NCBI GenBank assembly: GCA_013388735.1
Contig: JACAES010000058.1
Coordinates: 1-63,956 of the forward strand
Reading direction: 5' to 3'
Source: Chloroflexota bacterium
GTDB lineage: Bacteria; Chloroflexota; Anaerolineae; Aggregatilineales; Phototrophicaceae
Length of the DNA stretch: 63,956 nucleotides
The translations under genes were made by a program, and so were the position numbers. Positions 58,030-63,956 of this stretch are shown here, piece after piece (position 1 is the stretch's first letter; every line of letters begins with the position of its first letter). A model generated the notes under the pieces. It made no database searches and had not been told where the DNA came from. It saw nothing but the letters and a program-made list of their open reading frames with translations.

Positions 58030-58887
58030 TTAATCTGCCAGCACTCCGGCGAATAAGTCGGTTTCGTCTATCTTATCATAAGCAGGCGCGGGATAGATGC
58101 GTGTATAACCCTGCGCCCCACCGATGAGCTTGCGAATGAAGAGGGGCAGGCGGGGGAAACCGCCGCCAAGCTGGCTGGCATGGCAGGCGTTGGCTTCGTC
58201 CCAGGCTTGCAGATAAGCGCGAACGTCTATCCGCGCATGGGCCGGCTCGGCGTTTTCGAGAACCGCCAGAAAATCCAGGTCAGCGTTTTTCCCGGCGCGG
58301 CGCGGGTCCTGGCCGCGCAGGCGCATAAGCGTCACGTAGAACCGCACCAGCACCGTCGGGAAGGCGGTGTAATACAGCTTTTGCGGCGGGTAAGGCGGCT
58401 GGCCGGTCTCGTAAGCGGCATCCCCGGCCAGTGAAAAGGCTTCGACTGCGGCGCGCTGGATGGCGATATGGTCAGGGTGGCCGTAACCGCCGTAGCGGTT
58501 GAAAGTGATAACCACCTGTGGCCTGATTTCGCGGATGACCTCGACCACGCGCCGGGTGACTTCGGCCTGCGCGGCCTGCCACAGACAGGCCGGGTCACGG
58601 CTGGTTTCCGAGTTCATCATACCGCTGTCTTTGTAACCGAATTTGTAGACTTTTTTAAAGCCCAGCTTGCCGGACGCACACTCCAGTTCGGCCAGGCGCA
58701 GTTCGGCCACCGATTTATAGCCGTTTAGCATTTCTGCCGAAACGGTTCCCACGTCGCCATTGGTGGCGCAGATCAGATAAACCTCGACACCTTCCGTGAC
58801 GTACCGGGCGATTGTGCCGCCAGAGCCAAAACTCTCATCATCGGGATGTGCCAGCACAAACAATAACCGCCGACCAGACACGATCAT
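58030..58887 (-). CDS. PIG-L family deacetylase
   Basis: The 285-residue zinc-dependent N-acetylglucosaminyl deacetylase has the metal site HPDDES (about residues 15-20) and the third ligand in YGGYGHPDHIAIQRAA. VEVYLICATNGDVG matches the MshB/Mca/BshB branch, which acts in mycothiol or bacillithiol chemistry, but the substrate here is uncertain. The ATG at 58887 has AGGAG 4 bases upstream; the frame to 59007 runs through the divergent arsenic promoter and is rejected. Confidence 0.88.
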   Translation of the reverse strand: MIVSGRRLLFVLAHPDDESFGSGGTIARYVTEGVEVYLICATNGDVGTVSAEMLNGYKSVAELRLAELECASGKLGFKKVYKFGYKDSGMMNSETSRDPACLWQAAQAEVTRRVVEVIREIRPQVVITFNRYGGYGHPDHIAIQRAAVEAFSLAGDAAYETGQPPYPPQKLYYTAFPTVLVRFYVTLMRLRGQDPRRAGKNADLDFLAVLENAEPAHARIDVRAYLQAWDEANACHASQLGGGFPRLPLFIRKLIGGAQGYTRIYPAPAYDKIDETDLFAGVLAD

Positions 58888-58959
58888 ATACTCCTGAAAC
58901 CCAAGCCGGATACAAGGATGCCTAATTTTAGCGCAAATCGCCCGATTTTTCCTGCGCTC

Positions 58960-58988
58960 TTGCCAAGCGTCTCCATCCGTGCTATCAT
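58960..58988 (+). promoter_or_regulatory. sigma70 promoter of the arsenic operon
   Basis: TTGCCA (58960-58965), a 17-bp spacer and TATCAT (58983-58988) match the consensus at 5 of 6 bases each. The start site would be near 58995, just before the ArsR-like operator. Confidence 0.72.
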
Positions 58989-59002
58989 TCAAAATGAACT
59001 GT

Positions 59003-59018
59003 ATCAATTTAATTTGAA
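59003..59018 (+). promoter_or_regulatory. ArsR-like operator
   Basis: ATCAA-N6-TTGAA is the ArsR/SmtB-type dyad ATCAA-N6-TTGAT with one mismatch. It lies between the promoter and the first arsenic gene. A second small dyad TTCA-AAA-TGAA is at 58988-58998, overlapping the end of the -10. Confidence 0.6.
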
Positions 59019-59036
59019 ATAAATTCGGAGGAACGG

Positions 59037-59462
59037 ATGATTCAGCAAAAGGTGCTTTTCGTCTGCACCGGCAATTCGGCGCGTTCGCAGATGGCGGAAG
59101 CTTTGCTGCGGAAATATGCCGGCGACCGTTTTGAAGTCCACAGCGCCGGCTTGGAGCCGAAAGGCATTCACCCCTTAACCGTTCGCGTGCTGGACGAAAT
59201 CGGCGTGGACATCAGCGGCCAGCACTCGAAATCGCTCAAAACCTATATGGGGCGGGATTTTTTCCGATACGTCATCACCGTTTGCGGCCACGCCGATGCC
59301 AACTGCCCGCAGCCGCTGTGGGCGCAGGGCGGCGTTAAACTGCACTGGCCGTTTGATGATCCCGCCGCCGTCGAAGGGACGGAGGAAACCCAACTGGCGA
59401 AATTCCGCGAGGTGCGCGACCAGATTGACCAGAAGATTCAGGATTGGCTGCTGTCTGTATAA
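59037..59462 (+). CDS. arsC: arsenate reductase, thioredoxin-coupled
   Basis: The 141-residue protein of the low-molecular-weight phosphatase fold reduces arsenate to arsenite. The P-loop is VCTGNSARS with nucleophile Cys10. Cys83 and Cys90 (VCGHADANC) complete the three-cysteine relay of the Staphylococcus pI258 type, which is recycled by thioredoxin. A trxA gene is present at 27501. GGAGG lies 6 bases before the ATG. It is the first gene of the operon. Confidence 0.94.
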   Translation: MIQQKVLFVCTGNSARSQMAEALLRKYAGDRFEVHSAGLEPKGIHPLTVRVLDEIGVDISGQHSKSLKTYMGRDFFRYVITVCGHADANCPQPLWAQGGVKLHWPFDDPAAVEGTEETQLAKFREVRDQIDQKIQDWLLSV

Positions 59463-59497
59463 TCCGGTTGTTCACGCAGCACTCGGAACTCGGAACC

Positions 59498-60244
59498 ATG
59501 GACCCTTCTCTGTTTGAGCCGCCGGCGTTCATCAAGCTGCTGGCGAATGATCTGCGCTGGACGCTGCTTAAGTTTCTGGTGGCAGGCGACCATCGCGTGC
59601 AGGAATTGGCTGAACTGATAGCCCAACCGGTGAATCTGGTTTCGTATCACTTAAAAAAACTGCGTGATGAAGATGTGGTACAAGTGCGCCGCAGCGAAGC
59701 CGATGCCCGCGACATTTATTACAGCCTGAATCTTGATCGCCTGTATGAGCAGTATCAAGCGGCAGGCCGCGCGCTGCACCCGGCTTTTGCCGAAACACAC
59801 CAGATGCCGCTTGCCACGCCAAGCGACCCGATCCGCGTGCTGTTCGTTTGCACGCACAACAGCGCCCGCTCGCAAATGGCCGAAGCGTTAATGCGCTTTA
59901 TGGGGGCGGGACGTGTCGAAGCGCACAGCGCCGGCAGCCATCCGGGCGATATTCACCCGGATACGATCACGACGATGGCGCGAATGGGAATTGACCTGGG
60001 CGGACAGCGCGCCAAACACCTGAGCGTGTTCGAGGCGCAGCCCTTCGATTATGTCATCACGGTCTGCGACCGCGCACGCGAGGTTTGCCCGGCTTTTCCC
60101 GGCGCGGGGCAGCAGATTCACTGGGGTTTTCCCGACCCCACCGCGATTGACGACCAAGCTGAACGTCTGGCAGCTTTTGAGGACATCGCCGGACGACTGC
60201 GGTCGCGTATCGGTTATTTTTTGACGATGGTAACGACATCTTAA
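59498..60244 (+). CDS. ArsR-ArsC fusion: repressor with arsenate reductase domain
   Basis: The 248-residue protein joins an N-terminal ArsR-type winged helix (about 1-100, recognition region LIAQPVNLVSYHLKKLRDEDVV) to a C-terminal arsenate reductase domain. The latter has P-loop VCTHNSARS (Cys118) and resolving Cys190 and Cys197 (VCDRAREVC). The ArsR half has no cysteine at all, so it lacks the usual arsenite site. Metalloid or redox sensing may therefore use the reductase cysteines (inference). The start at 59498 gives a clean ArsR N-terminus. It probably represses the operon through the dyad at 59003. Confidence 0.9.
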   Translation: MDPSLFEPPAFIKLLANDLRWTLLKFLVAGDHRVQELAELIAQPVNLVSYHLKKLRDEDVVQVRRSEADARDIYYSLNLDRLYEQYQAAGRALHPAFAETHQMPLATPSDPIRVLFVCTHNSARSQMAEALMRFMGAGRVEAHSAGSHPGDIHPDTITTMARMGIDLGGQRAKHLSVFEAQPFDYVITVCDRAREVCPAFPGAGQQIHWGFPDPTAIDDQAERLAAFEDIAGRLRSRIGYFLTMVTTS

Positions 60245-60254
60245 GGAGTTAAAT

Positions 60255-60980
60255 GTGAATCGAGCGGTTGTTTTTGGCGATATTCACGCCAACTTGCCGG
60301 CCTTGGAAGCAGTGATCGCCGATATGGACGCGCGCCGCCTGACCGACCGTTATTGTCTGGGCGATCTGGTGGGGTATGGCACTTTTCCCAACGAAGTTAT
60401 CGCCCGGATACGCGAGATGAACGTGCCGACGCTGATGGGCAATTACGACCAGGGCGTGGGTAATGACAGCGACGACTGCGGCTGCGCCTACACCAACCCG
60501 GTATCGGAGGCGCTGGGCAAACGCTCTATCGCCTGGACAAACGCGCATACCTCTGCCGATCATAAAGCCTATCTGCGCCAGCTTCCCGCTCATATCCCGC
60601 TGCAACTGGGCGATCTGCGGGTGCTGCTGGTGCATGGCAGCCCACGCCGCGTCAACGAATACTTGTTTGAAGATCGCCCGGACGACAGTTTTGAGCGCCT
60701 GCTGGATGTCGCCGAGGCCGATGTGCTGGTGTGCGGCCATACCCATCTGCCGTATCACAAGGTTCTGCCGAGCGGCAGGCAGGTTGTTAACGCGGGCAGC
60801 GTGGGCAAACCGAAAGATGGCGACCCGCGTGCCTGTTATGTCGTGCTGTCGGCGGAAGGCGCGCAGCTTTCGGTCGAGTTTGTCCGCGTGCCGTATGACG
60901 TGGAAAAAACCGCCCGCGCCATCGAGGCCAGCGAGATGCCGCATGAATATGCCCAGATGCTTCGGGATGGCAAGGGTTAG
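60255..60980 (+). CDS. metallophosphoesterase of the arsenic operon
   Basis: The 241-residue calcineurin-like phosphoesterase has the metal motifs GDIHAN, GDLVGYG, GNYD, HGSP and GHTH in order. It is of the YfcE/small diesterase type. AAGGAG is 6 bases before the GTG start and 11 bp after the fusion gene, so it is cotranscribed. Similar phosphoesterases occur in other arsenic gene clusters, where their role is unclear; hydrolysis of arsenylated sugar-phosphate type products is only a suggestion. Confidence 0.88.
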   Translation: MNRAVVFGDIHANLPALEAVIADMDARRLTDRYCLGDLVGYGTFPNEVIARIREMNVPTLMGNYDQGVGNDSDDCGCAYTNPVSEALGKRSIAWTNAHTSADHKAYLRQLPAHIPLQLGDLRVLLVHGSPRRVNEYLFEDRPDDSFERLLDVAEADVLVCGHTHLPYHKVLPSGRQVVNAGSVGKPKDGDPRACYVVLSAEGAQLSVEFVRVPYDVEKTARAIEASEMPHEYAQMLRDGKG

Positions 60981-60995
60981 GACGGGGGAAACAGG

Positions 60996-61658
60996 TTGAA
61001 CAACGGACTTTTGTGGCGCACAATCGCCGAGCTGGTGGGGACATATGCGTTGGTGACGGCGGGCTGCGGCGCGGTGATGGTGAATGAACTTTCCGGCGCG
61101 CTCGGTCATGTCGGTGTGGCGCTCACTTTCGGGCTGGTCATCCTGGTGATGATCGCGGCCACCGGCCATATCTCCGGCGCGCATTTTAACCCGGCAGTGA
61201 CGCTGGCTTTTGCCCTGACGCGCCATTTCCCCCTGCGCGAGGTTGTGTTTTATGTGATTGGGCAGGGAGTGGGCGCGGTACTGGGCGCGCTGACGCTGCG
61301 CGTTCTGGTGGGGGATGTGGCTCAACTGGGCGTTACGCTGCCGGCGGGTTCGGCGGCGCAGGCGTTCGGCCTGGAAGTGCTGCTGACGGCAGCTTTGATG
61401 TTCGTCATCATCTCGGTGGCAACCGATACCCGCGCGGTCGGCACGCCCGCCGCCGTCGCCATCGGTTTTACGGTGGCGGCCAATGCGCTTTGGGGTGGGC
61501 CGATCAGCGGCGCTTCGATGAACCCGGCGCGTTCGTTCGGCCCGGCGCTGGTGGCGGGGGTGTGGGCCGACCAGTGGATTTACTGGACTGCTCCGGTTAT
61601 CGGCGCGGCGCTGGGTGCGCTGCTCTACCAGTTCGTGCGCCGGACGGACGCGGCTTAA
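60996..61658 (+). CDS. aquaporin-type channel of the arsenic operon (AqpS-like role)
   Basis: The 220-residue MIP channel has six membrane helices and both half-helix motifs, GAHFNPAVT and GASMNPARS. The residue after the pore Arg is Ser, as in water channels, while glycerol facilitators usually have Asp. Arsenite crosses MIP channels as As(OH)3. In Sinorhizobium an aquaporin replaces the arsenite pump of the ars operon, and no ArsB or Acr3 gene is present here, so the same downhill exit is likely. The start is a TTG with GGGGGA about 6 bases upstream. Confidence 0.9.
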   Translation: MNNGLLWRTIAELVGTYALVTAGCGAVMVNELSGALGHVGVALTFGLVILVMIAATGHISGAHFNPAVTLAFALTRHFPLREVVFYVIGQGVGAVLGALTLRVLVGDVAQLGVTLPAGSAAQAFGLEVLLTAALMFVIISVATDTRAVGTPAAVAIGFTVAANALWGGPISGASMNPARSFGPALVAGVWADQWIYWTAPVIGAALGALLYQFVRRTDAA

Positions 61659-62917
61659 CGCAGACGGTATAACATCTCGCCGGCTTTTGGCACGTACAGC
61701 AGGCCTTCGGCCTCGCGTCCCTGCCATTCAGCCGGGTTGATGTCGTCCGGGTTCAGATAATCCAGCCCCAGGCGGCGGCAGTCCTCCGATGGGATGCGAG
61801 TCGCCAGCGTGACCTGGATGCGGGCGCGTTCGATGCCGTTTTCATACAGGCCGCTGCCGCGCAGGTGTGTGCCGTGCGCCAGCACGCCAGACGGGATATG
61901 TTTGAAGCGATCCCACTGTTTCAGATAATAATCGCGCACGTGGTAGCCGGCTTCGTAGATGTACGCGCCATGCACACGGCTCACGGTATCCAGGTGCGGG
62001 GCGTACACGATGACCTCACCGCCATCGGCGATAGCCGGTTCGAGTTTGTACATGGCTTTGGCCGCCGTCCATAGTTCGTCGTACATGGCCGGGGCGTGAG
62101 ACAGCACCCGCCGGAAAGGCGTCTCGACCCAGCGGATATGGCGCTGGGCGGAAAGATCGGCGGCGGCTTGCCAGGCATCCAGGTGATCGCCGATGAAAAT
62201 GCCGGCCAGATCGTTCCCGACCACCACCAGGCTGACCAGCGTCACCGGCGTCGGCAGGCAGGCGGCGGCGGCATGAATCATGTCGCGCACCGGCGTATGT
62301 TTGATGCCGATGGTGTTCAGGATGGTGATGAGCGCGCCCAGCCAGTGCGTCGTGTTAATCATCTCTGCGCCGGAAATGCCGGGGAACAGGTACTTGGCTC
62401 CGCCGCTGAAGCCGACGACTTCATGCGGGAAGGTTGGGCCGATGATGAGGATATGGTCGTATTCCAGCGCCCGCCGGTTGATGCGAACGGGTGTGTCGCC
62501 GCCGAGTGATGGATGCCAGTTTTCGCCGGCGATCTGCTGAATCTGCGCCTGTTCCAGCACGCCGATCTGAACCAGTGCGGCGGGGTCGTCCCAGGCATGG
62601 TTGAGCAGGCCGATCTGCCGGTAGGTGGTTTCGCGCTCGGCGCGGGTGATGCCGACCAGTGCGCACAGCGCGTCTGGGTCAAGCGGCGGGTGCGTGCCGA
62701 GCGCGACCATAAAATCAAGCTGCTGTGCGTCGTGCAGCAAGGCGACCACCAGCCGGAACAGCAGAGGCAGAGGGGCTGTGCGGGTGTGGTCGGGGATAAG
62801 GGCGAGAACACGGGCGCGGCCAAAACGCCCGGCCAGCCCTGTCGCCAGGGTTTGCTGAACGGTATCGGCCTCCAGCCGCGTCTTTTCCGGCGCAGTTGCC
62901 TGGGCAAAAACGGCCAT
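61655..62917 (-). CDS. LarA-family (lactate racemase-like) protein
   Basis: The protein has about 420 residues and the LarA/DUF2088 fold. LIPDHTRTAPLPLL carries the N-domain Asp/Arg, and VGFSGGAKYLFPGISG contains the Lys that binds the nickel-pincer cofactor in LarA. A His in NTTHW follows at the LarA position. The segment HPSLGGDTPVRINR is also typical. LarA enzymes racemise or epimerise alpha-hydroxy acids, and the substrate here may be a sugar acid, given the SDR partner. No larB, larC or larE is in the window. GGAGG is 7 bases before the ATG, 1 bp after the SDR stop, and the stop faces aqpS. Confidence 0.88.
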   Translation of the reverse strand: MAVFAQATAPEKTRLEADTVQQTLATGLAGRFGRARVLALIPDHTRTAPLPLLFRLVVALLHDAQQLDFMVALGTHPPLDPDALCALVGITRAERETTYRQIGLLNHAWDDPAALVQIGVLEQAQIQQIAGENWHPSLGGDTPVRINRRALEYDHILIIGPTFPHEVVGFSGGAKYLFPGISGAEMINTTHWLGALITILNTIGIKHTPVRDMIHAAAACLPTPVTLVSLVVVGNDLAGIFIGDHLDAWQAAADLSAQRHIRWVETPFRRVLSHAPAMYDELWTAAKAMYKLEPAIADGGEVIVYAPHLDTVSRVHGAYIYEAGYHVRDYYLKQWDRFKHIPSGVLAHGTHLRGSGLYENGIERARIQVTLATRIPSEDCRRLGLDYLNPDDINPAEWQGREAEGLLYVPKAGEMLYRLR

Positions 62918-62918
62918 T

Positions 62919-63752
62919 CTATACCCCTCCATAGGCGCTGAAACCACCATCCACCGGCACGACCACACCGGTCACAAACCGGCTGGCATCGCTGAGCAGC
63001 CACAGCACCGTACCCAGCAGGTCTTCTGGTTCGCCAAAACGTTTCATCGGCGTGTGGTCTAAAATCTGCTGGCCGCGCGGGGTCAGACTGCCGGTCTGTT
63101 CGTCCATCAGCAGATAGCGGTTTTGCCGCCCGATGAAAAAGCCGGGCGCGACGGCGTTAACCCGGATGGCCGGGCTGTATTCCATCGCCATGTGGACGGC
63201 CAGCCATTGGGTGAAGTTGGTCACGGCGGCTTTTGCGCCGGCATAGGCCGGCACGCGGGTGAGCGGGCGATGCGCCGCCATAGACGACAGGTTTAAAATC
63301 ACGCCGCTGCCCCGTTCGGCCATGCCGCGCCCGAACACCTGGCAGGGCATGATCGTGCCGAGCATATTCAGGTCGAGAACCTCGCGCAGGGCTTGTTCGG
63401 GCAGATCAAAAAAAGGGCGTTCGGCAGACGTGGTAGCGGCGGGCTGGTTGCCGCCGGCTGCGTTGATGAGCGTATCCACCGGGCCGAATTCCTGCCGGAT
63501 GAGCGCCTCGGCCTGGAGCAGCGTATCGCGTTCCAGGACATTGGCATAAAAAGCGGCGGCGCTGCCGGAGCCGCTGCCCAGACGTTTTTGCAGTGGTTCG
63601 GCCAGGTCAGGGCTGCGGTCGAGGATCGCCACGTTCGCGCCCAGGCCGACCAGCGCGCAGGCGATTTCGCCGCCCAGCACGCCGGATCCGCCGGATATGA
63701 CGATTGTCCGCCCCTTGAAGTTATACAGCGCAGTCAGTTCTTCCCGGTTCAT
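62919..63752 (-). CDS. SDR oxidoreductase, fructuronate reductase-like
   Basis: The 277-residue short-chain dehydrogenase has the cofactor loop SGGSGVLGGEIA, INAAGGNQP, catalytic Ser in NLSSMAAHRP and the YxxxK as YAGAKAAV. The NAAGGN segment and NRYLL region resemble SDR-type D-mannonate/fructuronate oxidoreductases. It is tightly coupled to the LarA-like gene (about 1 bp between genes). No ribosome binding site precedes its ATG, because the structured repeat region begins only 19 bp upstream, so translation or transcription may have been altered by an insertion. Confidence 0.88.
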   Translation of the reverse strand: MNREELTALYNFKGRTIVISGGSGVLGGEIACALVGLGANVAILDRSPDLAEPLQKRLGSGSGSAAAFYANVLERDTLLQAEALIRQEFGPVDTLINAAGGNQPAATTSAERPFFDLPEQALREVLDLNMLGTIMPCQVFGRGMAERGSGVILNLSSMAAHRPLTRVPAYAGAKAAVTNFTQWLAVHMAMEYSPAIRVNAVAPGFFIGRQNRYLLMDEQTGSLTPRGQQILDHTPMKRFGEPEDLLGTVLWLLSDASRFVTGVVVPVDGGFSAYGGV

Positions 63753-63770
63753 AAGATTTAGCGCAGGAAA

Positions 63771-63956
63771 CCACCAGCTTTAGCGGGTGGATGAATGCGC
63801 TCTTGCTCCTTTCGCGGCATAATGGTCTTGGGTGAAAACACTCCCTCACGGGAGCAACGGTTACTGTACCGGTGCAACTTCCAAACCGAGCCTATGTGGT
63901 TGTGGCGGGAAGTCCGCCACGTAAAAGGCGAGACTAGCGAAGCTCTGCTGCTTGTC
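63771..63956 (-). mobile_element. structured right-edge region, candidate IS200/IS605 end with TnpB guide RNA
   Basis: Three hairpins follow one another: CCACC...GGTGG (63771-63790), CTCCC-TCAC-GGGAG (63841-63854) and GTGGCGG-N5-CCGCCAC (63902-63920). Read on the minus strand, the region ends in a CCACC/GGTGG hairpin with an AAAGCT-type loop next to the SDR gene, as seen at the end of IS200/IS605 elements whose tnpB carries an omega RNA. The tnpB gene would lie beyond the window edge. A 65-codon open frame on the same strand ends at the hairpin but has no recognisable TnpB motif. The identification is tentative. Confidence 0.42.

Noticed and set aside
63760-63955. TnpB C-terminus as a coding sequence
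   Set aside because: A 65-codon minus-strand frame is open, but it shows no RuvC or zinc-ribbon motif, so I report the region only as a structured element.

Overview
The window is about 64 kb of roughly 60 percent GC DNA from a bacterium. Gene content and style suggest a member of the Chloroflexota, probably an Anaerolineae relative. The pointers are a hrcA-grpE-dnaK-dnaJ-prmA heat-shock cluster, many secreted proteins with Thr/Pro or Gly-rich linkers and no outer-membrane genes, a very large multi-GAF histidine kinase, a fadE-fadN-fadA set in the Gram-positive style, and a xanthorhodopsin-like pump. This placement is inference; no rRNA, tRNA or phylogenetic marker was compared. Coding density is high and no gene-free stretch exceeds 300 bases. 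I saw no CRISPR array, prophage or complete insertion sequence.

Layout. 0-5.3 kb (+): fatty-acid beta-oxidation operon (acyl-CoA dehydrogenase, hydroxyacyl-CoA dehydrogenase/enoyl-CoA hydratase fusion, thiolase) with a clear terminator. 5.4-15.9 kb: mixed genes on both strands, namely a secreted SGNH-like protein, an AttH/CrtC lipocalin-like protein, a TetR regulator, a creatininase-family hydrolase, an FHA/zinc-ribbon protein, a selenoprotein W-like gene read through an in-frame TGA, an amino-acid binding protein, a glycosyltransferase and an orphan FtsX-type permease. 16.1-21.3 kb: rhodopsin, acetyltransferase, GH1 beta-glucosidase and a second thiolase. 21.4-27.8 kb: heat-shock cluster (-) and thioredoxin (+). 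27.9-35.9 kb: giant sensor kinase (-), B12-binding mutase subunit with its MeaB chaperone, PRPP synthetase and a secreted protein.

38-48.8 kb (+) is the most system-like region: a MacA/MacB-type exporter (three genes), a secreted double periplasmic-binding-type protein, an OmpR/PhoB-type two-component system, an SH3 cell-wall protein and an LppX/LolA-like secreted protein. A 20-bp direct-repeat box (18/20 identical) lies upstream of both the exporter operon and the SH3 gene, so I propose one envelope-stress or ligand-responsive regulon.

48.8-52.4 kb (-): glycine cleavage genes gcvH-gcvPA-gcvPB behind a single-aptamer glycine riboswitch with a terminator. 53-58.9 kb: MurF-Alr fusion, tRNA-guanine transglycosylase, PstS-like lipoprotein and a PIG-L deacetylase. 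59.0-61.7 kb (+): arsenic operon (arsenate reductase, ArsR-ArsC fusion, metallophosphoesterase, aquaporin-type channel) behind a good promoter and ArsR-like operator. 61.7-63.75 kb (-): LarA-family and SDR genes. The right edge holds a run of hairpins that resembles an IS200/IS605 end with a TnpB guide RNA.
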